DNA of 64,000 nt from Actinomycetota bacterium (GTDB taxonomy: Bacteria; Actinomycetota; AC-67). Both the position numbers and the translations under genes were made by a program. Positions within the stretch are counted from its first letter, which is position 1, and the number at the start of each line of letters is the position of its first letter. The stretch lies in contig JBAZZY010000007.1 in NCBI GenBank assembly GCA_041658565.1, forward strand, positions 1 through 64,000, given 5' to 3'. The notes beneath the pieces are model-generated. The model was not told the origin of the DNA, made no database searches, and saw only the letters and a program-made list of their open reading frames with translations. Below, piece after piece: positions 1 to 7,332 of this stretch.

Positions 1-474
1 GACGACGATCAAATTCGTAGCGCGGGCGGTGATCCTGGTTACCCGATCCCCAGCGCGATCACGGACGGCTGCGCGCAGCGCGCGCACGATCTCGGCCCCG
101 GTAGCGTCGCGCCAGTGCACACTTCGCGCGACGGTCTGCCCGCCCTCGCGCGCCAGATCGATTGCCCCGTCGCTGCCCCGATCGAAGTCACAGCCCTGGT
201 CCAGCAACCAATCCACGGCGCCTGGTCCCGCCGTGCACAGGTCCACGACCGTCGGCTCGTCGCACAGGCCCGCGCCAGCCGCGAGCGTGTCCTGGACGTG
301 CAGCGCGACCGAGTCTTCCGGGGCGACCGCCGCGGCCAATCCGCCCTGAGCCAGCGGGGACGATCCCGCGCCGGCCTCACCCTTGTCCACGACGACAATC
401 CGCGCGTCCGCAGGGGCGCTCAACGCCGCCGACAAGCCTGCGATCCCGCCGCCGACGATCACCAAGTCGTACAT
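1..474 (-). CDS. nadB: L-aspartate oxidase, N-terminal part (runs off the window)
   Basis: Flavoprotein that oxidises L-aspartate to iminoaspartate, the first step of de novo NAD synthesis. Only the first 158 residues are inside the window; the C-terminus lies beyond base 1. The ATG at 474 opens directly into a Rossmann FAD-binding fold (VGGGIAG at residues 7-13). Family-typical segments follow: a LAQGGLAAAV block (41-50) and an EDSVALHVQDT block (53-63) with the AGAGLCDE stretch. This series separates NadB from other FAD oxidases, although succinate dehydrogenase/fumarate reductase flavoproteins are relatives. A TAGGCT -10 box lies 7 nt before the ATG and there is no Shine-Dalgarno, so the message is probably leaderless. 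Confidence 0.88.
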   Translation of the reverse strand, partial: MYDLVIVGGGIAGLSAALSAPADARIVVVDKGEAGAGSSPLAQGGLAAAVAPEDSVALHVQDTLAAGAGLCDEPTVVDLCTAGPGAVDWLLDQGCDFDRGSDGAIDLAREGGQTVARSVHWRDATGAEIVRALRAAVRDRAGDRVTRITARATNLIVV

Positions 475-481
475 GCAGCCC

Positions 482-487
482 AGCCTA
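482..487 (-). promoter_or_regulatory. -10 box of a leaderless nadB promoter
   Basis: On the minus strand TAGGCT stands 7 nt before the nadB ATG. No purine-rich ribosome-binding site lies between. No convincing -35 hexamer is visible 16-18 nt upstream. Confidence 0.4.
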
Positions 488-544
488 GCAGCGGGCGCGA
501 ACCCACGATCGTGCGTATGTGCCGACCAGATCTCCCCGAGGGCG

Positions 545-859
545 CTACACGCGCCAGTGGGCGCGCAGCCATGTGCGGCGGCCACAACCCGGACACTTCA
601 TCAGCGAGTGGTACTTGCGCGGCAGAGTGATCGACAGCGGCATCATCAGGCGAGGCAGCTCTCGCAGCCGCACCGGCGACTCGCGCTTGCAAGACGAGCA
701 CTCCAGCGCGAGCGATCCAAACGGACCCGAGGGAACGCCCGACACGCTGAACAGCGCGCGCTTGCCCAGCGGATCCGGCCGGCGCGCGCTTCTTAAATGC
801 TCGGCCAGTTGGCGGTCGATCATGTCGCGGTCCCAGTCGGATGTGTCTTTGTTGCTCAC
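545..859 (-). CDS. small zinc-ribbon protein of unknown function beside ParA
   Basis: 104-residue protein whose C-terminal half carries two CxxC pairs (CSSC about residue 54 and CPGC about 88), the layout of a structural zinc ribbon. The N-terminal 30 residues are charged and probably helical. Its ATG overlaps the stop of the upstream ParA gene by 4 bp (ATGA), so the two are co-translated. That implies a role linked to the ATPase, but nothing in the sequence names it. I do not recognise the family with certainty. Confidence 0.75.
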   Translation of the reverse strand: MSNKDTSDWDRDMIDRQLAEHLRSARRPDPLGKRALFSVSGVPSGPFGSLALECSSCKRESPVRLRELPRLMMPLSITLPRKYHSLMKCPGCGRRTWLRAHWRV

Positions 860-1602
860 GCGATCAGACTCCTGGCGATCGTGCGGTACGCGTCGGCCCC
901 AGGGTGTGAAGACGCGTAGCGCAGGATTGACTTGCCGGCGCGCGGCGCTTCCGCGAACCGGATCGACTTTCGGACCGGGTCGAACACCGGCAACGAATAG
1001 CGCCGGCCGACATCCTCGAGGATCTCCCGCGAGTGCTGCGTTCGGGGATCAAACATCGTCGGCAAGATCCCTCGGACCCGCAAGTCGCGGTTGGTGAGTC
1101 GCTGAACATCGCTGATCGTCTCGAGCAGTTGGCCGACTCCGCGATGCGACAGGGCCTCGCACTGCAAGGGGATGACGACCTCATGCGCAGCGGTCAGCGC
1201 GTTGATCGTCAGCACGCCCAGCGACGGTGGGCAGTCCAGCAAGATGAAGTTGTAGTGCATGTCGATTTCGTCCAGCGCCATGCGCAAGGCGTACTCGCGG
1301 CCCGTGCGGGTCAGCAGATACGCCTCGGCTCCCGCGAGGTCGATGTTGGACGGAACAACATCACACTCGGTCAACTGGTGAATCGTCTTGCCGACGGGTA
1401 CTCGCCCGACAAAGACATCGTGGATCGTGTTCTCTAGGGCATCGGGATCCAAGCCGAGCGAGTAGGACAGCGATGCCTGCGGATCGAGGTCCACGAGCAG
1501 TACGCGCGCGCCCGTTTCGGCGATGGCCGCACCGAGCGCGACGCAGGAGGTCGTCTTGGCGACGCCGCCCTTTTGATTTGCGATGGCGATCGTGCGCGCC
1601 AC
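856..1602 (-). CDS. ParA/Soj-family ATPase
   Basis: 248-residue P-loop ATPase of the ParA/MinD class. The deviant Walker A motif KGGVAKTT is at residues 11-18 with the signature lysine near its start. A DLDPQAS switch and a Walker B-like LLDCPPS segment follow. The length matches chromosomal Soj/ParA proteins. I chose the GTG at 1602 because GAAGGGGAGG precedes it and the motif is then at the expected distance from the N-terminus; an ATG at 1686 would add 28 Arg/Pro-rich residues. No ParB gene or parS site is nearby, so this may be one of the stand-alone ParA paralogues of Actinobacteria and not the main segregation ATPase. Confidence 0.88.
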   Translation of the reverse strand: MARTIAIANQKGGVAKTTSCVALGAAIAETGARVLLVDLDPQASLSYSLGLDPDALENTIHDVFVGRVPVGKTIHQLTECDVVPSNIDLAGAEAYLLTRTGREYALRMALDEIDMHYNFILLDCPPSLGVLTINALTAAHEVVIPLQCEALSHRGVGQLLETISDVQRLTNRDLRVRGILPTMFDPRTQHSREILEDVGRRYSLPVFDPVRKSIRFAEAPRAGKSILRYASSHPGADAYRTIARSLIA

Positions 1603-1745
1603 GCGGCCCCTCCCCTTCGGCGATGAATGCGTAGATCCTCCCGCACGAAGCGGCCTCTCCGCAAGCGGTTCTTTTCCGGCCGTCACCTGGGAGGCGACGA
1701 TCCGTCCCCTTTCCGGGCGCCGGAAAGGCCGGGAAGCGCCGGGGA

Positions 1746-2906
1746 TCAGGACCCCAGACGCGCCAGGCGCGCGCCCGCAGATTGCAGGGTTTCGAGCTTC
1801 TTGCTGAAGCTGAACCTAAGTTTGCTGCGACCCAGCGCCGGGTCGGAAGTAAAGCTCGACCCGGGTACGCACGCTACTCCGACCTCGGTCGTTAGATAGC
1901 GCGCCGCGGCAACGTCGTCGTCGAACCCCAGGCCCGAGCAGTCGGTCATGATGTAGTAGGCGCCGTAGGGCTTAAAGGTCTTGAATCCGGCTGCGTCCAA
2001 GATGCCGAGCATCAAGTCGCGGCGCTCGCGGTACTCGGCGCGCATCCGCACGTAGTACTCGTCGGGCAACGACAAGGCGACGGCTCCCGCTTCCTGCAGC
2101 GGCGCCGCAGCGCCCACCGTCAGGAAGTCGTGGACCTTGCGGATCGCGCCGGTCAGCTCCGGCGAGGCGATCGTCCACCCGACACGCCACCCGGTGACCG
2201 CGTACGTCTTGGACAAGGCGTTGACCAAGACGGTGCGATCCTCCATCCCCGGGATCGTAATGAGCGGGACGTGCTCGACGTCTTCATAGGTGATGAACTC
2301 GTAGATCTCATCGGTGAACGCGGTCACTCCCCACTTCTGGCACAGCGACGCGATGCACCGCAGTTCCGCGCGCGTGAACACTTTTCCCGTGGGGTTGTTC
2401 GGCGTGTTGACGATGATGGCGCGCGTGCGCTCGTTGAACGCCGCAGCGAGTTCTTCTTCGTCGAAGGTCCAGTCGGGTTCGCGCAGCGACACCAGCCGCG
2501 GCGTCGCTCCGCACAAGATCGCGTCCGGGCCGTAGTTCTCGTAGTACGGCTCGAACAAGATGACCTCGTCGCCGGGGTCGACGACGGCGAGCGCGGCGGC
2601 GATCATCGCTTCCGTCGAACCGCACGTCACGCAGATCTGAGACTCGGGATCGACGTTCATTCCGTAGGTGGACGCGAACTTGGCCGCGATCGCATCGCGG
2701 AAGGGCTTCGCGCCCCAAGTAATCGCGTACTGATTGACGTCGGCGTGAATCGCGCGCGCGGCCGCCTCCTTCACCTCGGCCGGTGCGGCGAAATCCGGAA
2801 ACCCTTGCGCGAGGTTGATGGCCCCGTGATCCAAAGCCAGACGCGTCATCTCGCGGATGACCGACTCGGTCAACCTGCTTGCCGTTCGAGAGAACGCACT
2901 ACGCAT
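1746..2906 (-). CDS. class I/II PLP-dependent aminotransferase
   Basis: 386-residue fold-type I aminotransferase. The N-terminal INLAQGFPDF motif (residues 30-39) is typical of the kynurenine/methionine aminotransferase and DapC group. NTPNNPTG is at 168-175, the cofactor aspartate at about 199, and the PLP Schiff-base lysine in SKTYAVTGW is K233. A C-terminal LRFSFS supplies the carboxylate-binding arginine. I take the ATG at 2906 because residues upstream of it are unrelated to the family and would overlap the HAD gene; with this start the overlap is 8 bp. Co-transcription with the HAD gene is likely. Substrate is unresolved; N-succinyldiaminopimelate or a keto-acid transamination are possible. 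Confidence 0.88.
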   Translation of the reverse strand: MRSAFSRTASRLTESVIREMTRLALDHGAINLAQGFPDFAAPAEVKEAAARAIHADVNQYAITWGAKPFRDAIAAKFASTYGMNVDPESQICVTCGSTEAMIAAALAVVDPGDEVILFEPYYENYGPDAILCGATPRLVSLREPDWTFDEEELAAAFNERTRAIIVNTPNNPTGKVFTRAELRCIASLCQKWGVTAFTDEIYEFITYEDVEHVPLITIPGMEDRTVLVNALSKTYAVTGWRVGWTIASPELTGAIRKVHDFLTVGAAAPLQEAGAVALSLPDEYYVRMRAEYRERRDLMLGILDAAGFKTFKPYGAYYIMTDCSGLGFDDDVAAARYLTTEVGVACVPGSSFTSDPALGRSKLRFSFSKKLETLQSAGARLARLGS

Positions 2907-3567
2907 GCACGGGCTCCTCGCCGGGAGTGAACGCGCGCGGGAACAGCGCGCGCAGTTGCGCCAGGACTTCATCGGTCGTCGTGAACTGGATCGCATGAAT
3001 CCCGACTGCCGCCGCACCGTGCACGTTGTCGGGGATGTCGTCTACGAACGCCGCGCGGTGCGGTTCGATCGCCAGTCGCGCGCACGTCAGCCGGTAGATC
3101 TCCGGATCCGGCTTGCGCATCCCCTCGGCGCTGGAATCCACCACCAAGTCGAAAATGTGCGCGTTCACCATCTCGCGCCAGTCGGTCCACTCCTTGACGT
3201 TGTTCGTCAGGATGGCCGTCTTGTAGTAGCGGCCGATCGCTGCGGCAGCCGTAAGCATCTGGTCGTTCGCGCGTATCCCGCCGAACAACCGGCGCCGAAT
3301 CACCGCCGGTTCCTCGGGAAGCTCGATGTCCACACCCGTGTGTTCGCGGAGCTTGTTCATCATCCGGCGGTAGAACTCCCCTTCGGAGATCTGGCCCTTC
3401 TCGAGCAAGGCGAAGTCCGGCTCGCCGTCGTCGGGTCGGTGGATGAACGCGGCGAGCAAGCTGCCTTCCGGCAGGGACAGGGCGTCCTCGAACTGCTCGA
3501 ACGACAGCCGGATCGGGGTGGTCAAGACCCCTCCGAAGTCGAAGATGGCGGCTTCCATTTCGGTCAT
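2899..3567 (-). CDS. HAD-superfamily (subfamily IA) hydrolase
   Basis: 222-residue haloacid-dehalogenase-like hydrolase. Motif I is FDFGGVLT with the nucleophile D10; the second aspartate of the usual DxD pair is Gly, as in the epoxide-hydrolase N-domain-like group, which often has weak or no phosphatase activity. Motif II is TNNVKEW, the motif III lysine sits in GMRKPDPEIY, and motif IV is FVDDIPDN. The cap region is helical, as in type IA. ATGs exist at 3570, 3567 and 3558; 3567 is a compromise. TAGACT lies about 10 nt upstream of 3570, suggesting a very short leader. It forms an operon with the aminotransferase. Confidence 0.82.
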   Translation of the reverse strand: MTEMEAAIFDFGGVLTTPIRLSFEQFEDALSLPEGSLLAAFIHRPDDGEPDFALLEKGQISEGEFYRRMMNKLREHTGVDIELPEEPAVIRRRLFGGIRANDQMLTAAAAIGRYYKTAILTNNVKEWTDWREMVNAHIFDLVVDSSAEGMRKPDPEIYRLTCARLAIEPHRAAFVDDIPDNVHGAAAVGIHAIQFTTTDEVLAQLRALFPRAFTPGEEPVHA

Positions 3568-3675
3568 CATTTGAAGGCCGAGTCTACCCCCGCATTCGTC
3601 GCGCAGGATCGCAGGCATCGGGCGGCGAATCCTTCCAGGACGATCCACGCCCGGAATACGGACCGAGGGGCTCCC

Positions 3676-4068
3676 CTGAAACGATCGATCGGAGTGCTGT
3701 TCGTCGCTGCGCTGTGCTTAGGAGCAGCGGCGCGCGCCGACGTGCCCGAGGACTCCGTCCCGCCGGCTTCCTCGTTCGATTCCGGGCCGGCAACGACCAC
3801 CGAACCGTTGCCCACAGGCCTGGTCACCGGAACTGCGACCGATGACGCTTCCGGGATCGACTCCGTCACGATCACGTTCATCTCGCTCGCACCGGGTCGA
3901 GTCCGAACCGCCGAGGCCGATCTGTCGTGCGACGCCGACCATCGGCTGTGCGCCTTCAGCACCCCGGCGCCGAACGTCCCCGGCGCCTACGAGGTGTCGG
4001 CCGAAGCCACCGACCGCGCACACAACGTCGAGTCGTCCGGCCCCTCGATGACGGTGCTCGTGCTGTAG
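3676..4068 (+). CDS. secreted Ig-like domain protein, small
   Basis: About 130 residues: an N-terminal signal peptide (KR, then a hydrophobic stretch and AARA-type cleavage site near residue 22), followed by one beta-sandwich-like domain of the bacterial Ig-like type (GTATDDASGIDSVTITF; VSAEATDRAHN). Two cysteines (in DLSCDADHRLC) may form a disulfide. No ATG fits. The best start is a CTG at 3676, 5 nt after GAGGGG; a GTG at 3694 is the alternative but would lose the basic residues of the signal peptide. It may be a fragment of a larger surface protein. No function can be assigned. Confidence 0.5.
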   Translation: MKRSIGVLFVAALCLGAAARADVPEDSVPPASSFDSGPATTTEPLPTGLVTGTATDDASGIDSVTITFISLAPGRVRTAEADLSCDADHRLCAFSTPAPNVPGAYEVSAEATDRAHNVESSGPSMTVLVL

Positions 4069-4076
4069 GCGTGCCT

Positions 4077-4709
4077 TCAGTCGGACCGGCAGGCGCCGCC
4101 GAGTTCGTAGGTGCCGTATCCGGCGTGATCACTGACCGTCGAAGCGCGGACCGCCGTGTCGCCCTCCTGATGGACCGCGCGATCGAAAGACACAGCACCG
4201 ACCCCTTCGATTTCCGTGCCTGCAACCGGATTCCCAAGAAGCCTGAGAGGAACGCGAACGGTGATCTCACTTGCCGCGACGTTGACCGCGCCAACCAGAG
4301 CCCGACGCGGATGCGCCGTCTCCGCCTCAGCCTCCAATCCCAAGACCGTCAAGAACCCACCATTTCCAATATCCCAAGAGAACGCCCACCCTCCGCCCGA
4401 GCGACGAGCGACGACACGCGAATACTCACCCGCGATTTCCCAAGAGACCGCGTATTCGGCGTCAAAAGCCTTGGTGGCTCCGGCGAGATCGCCCAACCTG
4501 ATCCGGACTTCAAGGTTTGAAGCCGATGAGGACATAGCGAGGCCCGTGATGTCGATCGCGTCTTGCGACGGCAAGACGACCGCGGTCTCGGGCGTCAAAG
4601 GTGAAGCATCCCCCGCAGGATCGACGAACACTTCGCACGGCGTCGACGCGCGCGCGCCGATGGGGACCATTCCCGCACAAAGAATCAGGACAACCAGAAG
4701 CCTTTTCAC
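4077..4709 (-). CDS. secreted protein of unknown function
   Basis: 210-residue protein with a clear signal peptide (VKRLLVVLILCAG..., cleavage near GARA-S) and an exported beta-rich domain. FVDPAGDASPL and DAIDITGLAMS resemble N-terminal stretches common in secreted actinobacterial proteins of unknown role. The GTG at 4709 is preceded by GGGGGAG at good spacing, which places the basic K at residue 2. Its 3' end faces the Ig-like protein gene 8 bp away (convergent). No catalytic motif was seen. Confidence 0.7.
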   Translation of the reverse strand: MKRLLVVLILCAGMVPIGARASTPCEVFVDPAGDASPLTPETAVVLPSQDAIDITGLAMSSSASNLEVRIRLGDLAGATKAFDAEYAVSWEIAGEYSRVVARRSGGGWAFSWDIGNGGFLTVLGLEAEAETAHPRRALVGAVNVAASEITVRVPLRLLGNPVAGTEIEGVGAVSFDRAVHQEGDTAVRASTVSDHAGYGTYELGGACRSD

Positions 4710-4814
4710 GGCGACTCCCCCGCTCGGCCGACTCTCGTGTGTCCAGTAAAGTCCGACGGTCAAAAGGATGTCAACAAGAGCCGGGCGCGCGCGATGCCGG
4801 CGAAGGTGCCGGTT

Positions 4815-5258
4815 TCAAACGCCGCCGAGAATCGACTCCGGAGACTGCGCGAACGGATTGACGACTCGAACGTCGCCGAGTTTCTGTCCGTCCTGAAGAT
4901 CCTCGGTAAGCAAGTACTCGCACTCCGCAACCTGGGCCGCACCAACGATGAGCGCGTCCCAGAAGGATAGGCGGAACCTCTTCTCGACATCCCAAGCCGC
5001 CTGGAGAACCTGCGCGTCCATCGGAACCGGGTGCCAGGCCAGAAGGGCACGCACATCGCGGCGAGCGAAGTCCGCCGACAGCCCGGGGGACAACTTCCGC
5101 GTCGCGGTGACGTAGAACTCAGTGAGGACCTGAAAGCTCACCCGGCCGGACCGCGAGCGCCACAGGAGATTCATCCATTCCGAGGCCTTCGGCTGCTTCA
5201 CGGACTCGGACGAGTCGCGCGCATACACCAGGACGTTGGAGTCAACGAAGATCGACAC
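4815..5258 (-). CDS. PIN-domain ribonuclease toxin (VapC-like)
   Basis: 147-residue PIN domain. The acidic catalytic positions are visible: D6 in IFVDSNVLVYARD, the glutamate in VLTEFY, and the aspartates in SFWDALIVGAA and LTEDLQDG. These proteins cleave RNA, often tRNA, when freed from their antitoxin. The GTG start at 5258 follows GAGGAGATC and lies inside the 3' end of the ribbon-helix-helix gene (17 bp overlap), the usual translational coupling of antitoxin first, toxin second. An upstream ATG at 5297 would add residues read from the antitoxin frame and is less likely. Confidence 0.85.
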   Translation of the reverse strand: MSIFVDSNVLVYARDSSESVKQPKASEWMNLLWRSRSGRVSFQVLTEFYVTATRKLSPGLSADFARRDVRALLAWHPVPMDAQVLQAAWDVEKRFRLSFWDALIVGAAQVAECEYLLTEDLQDGQKLGDVRVVNPFAQSPESILGGV

Positions 5259-5481
5259 GATCGTGGATCTCCTCGCGGGATGGATAGGCACCTGCACCCT
5301 TCATGGGCCGGGGTCGCCCGGAGAGGTATCTCTCCATGGAGTCTTCGTACTCCCGTTCATCCACCATCCGCTCGCGAAGGAGTTCGCCCACTAAGCGGGA
5401 CACGCTCGTGTCGCGCCGTGCAGCCTCAAGTCGCACCCACGCGGCCGTCGCCTCATCCATGGTGATCGTCACGTTACGCAC
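5242..5481 (-). CDS. ribbon-helix-helix antitoxin (VapB/CopG-like)
   Basis: 79-residue protein with an N-terminal ribbon-helix-helix DNA-binding motif (RNVTITMDEATAAWVRLEA, then SVSRLVGELLRERM) and a charged C-terminal tail that would wrap the PIN toxin encoded downstream. The start is a GTG at 5481. A promoter TCGACA-N17-TAGAAT ends 6 nt before it, so the message is leaderless, and the spacer holds the inverted repeat CACGAA-N-TTCGTG, a natural binding site for this protein. Confidence 0.85.
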   Translation of the reverse strand: MRNVTITMDEATAAWVRLEAARRDTSVSRLVGELLRERMVDEREYEDSMERYLSGRPRPMKGAGAYPSREEIHDRVDLR

Positions 5482-5487
5482 GCCACG

Positions 5488-5516
5488 ATTCTAGTGCTCC
5501 ACGAAGTTCGTGTCGA
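5488..5516 (-). promoter_or_regulatory. promoter and probable autoregulatory operator of the RHH/PIN pair
   Basis: Minus strand: -35 TCGACA (5511-5516), 17-bp spacer, -10 TAGAAT (5488-5493), then 6 nt to the GTG. The perfect inverted repeat CACGAAGTTCGTG occupies 5500-5512 in the spacer. Confidence 0.65.
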
Positions 5517-5629
5517 TGGTCTAGATCCCACACGCGGCGTGAATCCTTTCACGCTCCGGGCTTCCGGTCATCCACCGCAGTCCGCATCGGCACGTTCGCG
5601 ACGAACAGCCGCAGCGCAGAGGGCCTCCG

Positions 5630-6493
5630 TCAGTGCGGCGTCGGGCGCAGGGCGATGCCGGTGGCGGTGCGCGCGCCGGTTGTGGCGCGCGTCAGCGCGC
5701 GCACGACGGGCGGATCTCCGGGAGCCGGCGGAAAGACCGCAAGATCTTCGGTTGTGATTGCGAGAACATCCGAGTCCTGGCTCATCGAAGGCTTGCCGTC
5801 GCGCCAGATGCGCGCGCCGCCGACATCCTGGCCCGAAACGCGCGCGCTGCTCGTCGCAATCGCAAGATCGGAACCAAACGAAACCGCGAGCCACTCGCTG
5901 GGTTCGTTGCGCACGCCCCAACCCCGCTCGCGGAAACCACTCGCCTCAACGGTTGTCTCCCAACCACCCGCGCGCAACTTCCCCGTCATCGCGCCGGGCT
6001 GCTCGAAGCGCCCGGCGGACGCGACCGAGACGAATCCGTCGTCGCTCACATCGCTTCGCCGTCCGGCCCACCCCGCAACGGCGGCGGTCGTCTGGAAGAC
6101 CAAATCCAAATCGAGTTGCACCGCCGCGCCGCCGCGCTCGCCCACCGCGGATCCCGTCGGCAGCACCAGCGCAAGATCCTTGCACTTGATCTGCCAGCGC
6201 TTCATGGGCTCGTCTTGGTACATCTGCAAGCGGCCTACCACGGTTCCGCCGACGCCTGTGAGGCGCGCGCGCGACGCCGACGCCGCAACGTTGCCGCCCG
6301 GAAGAAAGACCACGACCGAACCCTGCGCGCGCCCGTCGACGGGGTGGAACTCCGCCTCAATGATGCCGCCGTAGGCGCCCCCGGCATCGGCAAACGCGAA
6401 CGAGAGCCACTCGCTCCAACCGGACTCGGTGGGGTTTTCGTGGCGTTCGTCATCGCGAGGAACCAGATCCCGCGGGGTGAAAGCATCGGTCAT
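5630..6493 (-). CDS. protein of unknown function, beta-rich (possibly lipocalin/CrtC-like fold)
   Basis: 287-residue protein without signal peptide or membrane segments. It is rich in Gly, aromatic and alternating hydrophobic residues (GWSEWLSFAFADAGGAYGGII; VVFLPGG). The pattern recalls the two-lobed lipocalin-like domains of hydroxyneurosporene-synthase-like proteins, but I cannot confirm that. Its start overlaps the stop of the PHP gene by 4 bp, so it is the third gene of an operon with an acyl-CoA dehydrogenase and a PHP phosphatase. That context favours lipid or isoprenoid metabolism. Confidence 0.7.
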   Translation of the reverse strand: MTDAFTPRDLVPRDDERHENPTESGWSEWLSFAFADAGGAYGGIIEAEFHPVDGRAQGSVVVFLPGGNVAASASRARLTGVGGTVVGRLQMYQDEPMKRWQIKCKDLALVLPTGSAVGERGGAAVQLDLDLVFQTTAAVAGWAGRRSDVSDDGFVSVASAGRFEQPGAMTGKLRAGGWETTVEASGFRERGWGVRNEPSEWLAVSFGSDLAIATSSARVSGQDVGGARIWRDGKPSMSQDSDVLAITTEDLAVFPPAPGDPPVVRALTRATTGARTATGIALRPTPH

Positions 6494-7332
6494 TGCTGGG
6501 ATCCTCCGGCGCGCGCGCGCAAGGCCTCAACGACATCCTCGCCGCAGGTGTTGGTTCCAATCGGCGCGCCGTGATCGTTGCCGTGGTAATCGCTCGACGC
6601 AGTCTTGATGAGTCCGAGTTCGTCCGCGAGGCGACCGAACTGTTCGCGCGCCGCAAGGTTGTGGTCTGGGTGATCCACTTCGATCCCGCCGAGGCCGAGG
6701 CCGACCAACTCGCGGATGAGGTCCTCGGACCCGCCGATCTCGCGATCAATCCAGATCGGATGCGCAATCACAGCGACGCCACCGGCGCCAAAGATGAACT
6801 CCACCGTTTCCTGCGGCGACAGCACGCGTTTTTCGACGTACGCGCGCCCACCGTCGCCGATCCATTCTTTCGTGAACGCCTCGGGCGTGCGCGAAACCAC
6901 TCCCGCCTCCACCATCGCCTGCGCGACGTGCGGCCGGCCGATGCTCTCGCCGCGCGCGATCTCGCGCACGCGCGCCATGGTCACATCGACCCCGAACTCC
7001 CGCAGTTTCTCCACCATCTTCTCGGCGCGCACGACGCGGTCGTCGCGGATCCAGCGCAGTTCCTCGATCCAGCGCGCGTTCTGCTCGTCGGCGTAGTACG
7101 CGAGCATGTGCACCGGCGCGCCCTTGTAACGCGAGGAGACCTCGCACCCGGGGACGACGTCCAGACCGATGCGTTCACCCTCGGCGCGCGCCTCGGCGAT
7201 CCCGGCGGTCGAGTCGTGATCCGACAACGCGATCCCGTCCAAGCCCGCGGCGCGCGCGCGCCGCGCGACCTCGGCCGGATCGAACGCCCCGTCGCTTACG
7301 TTCGAATGCGTGTGCAGGTCGTATCGCTTCAT
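6490..7332 (-). CDS. PHP-domain phosphoesterase (nucleoside bisphosphate phosphatase-like)
   Basis: 280-residue polymerase-and-histidinol-phosphatase domain protein. The metal-binding motifs are intact: DLHTHSNVSDG (residues 5-15), SDHDSTAG, an AHP motif in VAVIAHPIW, and a C-terminal SSDYHGNDH. The arrangement matches the YciV/RNase AM group that hydrolyses 3',5'-nucleoside bisphosphates or trims RNA 5' ends. The ATG at 7332 overlaps the dehydrogenase stop by 4 bp (ATGA) and gives the canonical N-terminus. A role in recycling pAp could fit beside CoA-ester metabolism, but this is inference. Confidence 0.85.
   Translation of the reverse strand: MKRYDLHTHSNVSDGAFDPAEVARRARAAGLDGIALSDHDSTAGIAEARAEGERIGLDVVPGCEVSSRYKGAPVHMLAYYADEQNARWIEELRWIRDDRVVRAEKMVEKLREFGVDVTMARVREIARGESIGRPHVAQAMVEAGVVSRTPEAFTKEWIGDGGRAYVEKRVLSPQETVEFIFGAGGVAVIAHPIWIDREIGGSEDLIRELVGLGLGGIEVDHPDHNLAAREQFGRLADELGLIKTASSDYHGNDHGAPIGTNTCGEDVVEALRARAGGSQQ

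Noticed and set aside
1603..1745. Search for parS-like sites near the ParA gene
   Set aside because: No 16-bp sequence resembling TGTTTCACGTGAAACA was seen in the flanking gaps, so no centromere is claimed.
2857..3675. Open plus-strand frame leading into the Ig-like secreted protein
   Set aside because: It is antisense to the HAD gene and has no family-like sequence. The real protein begins at a signal peptide near 3676.
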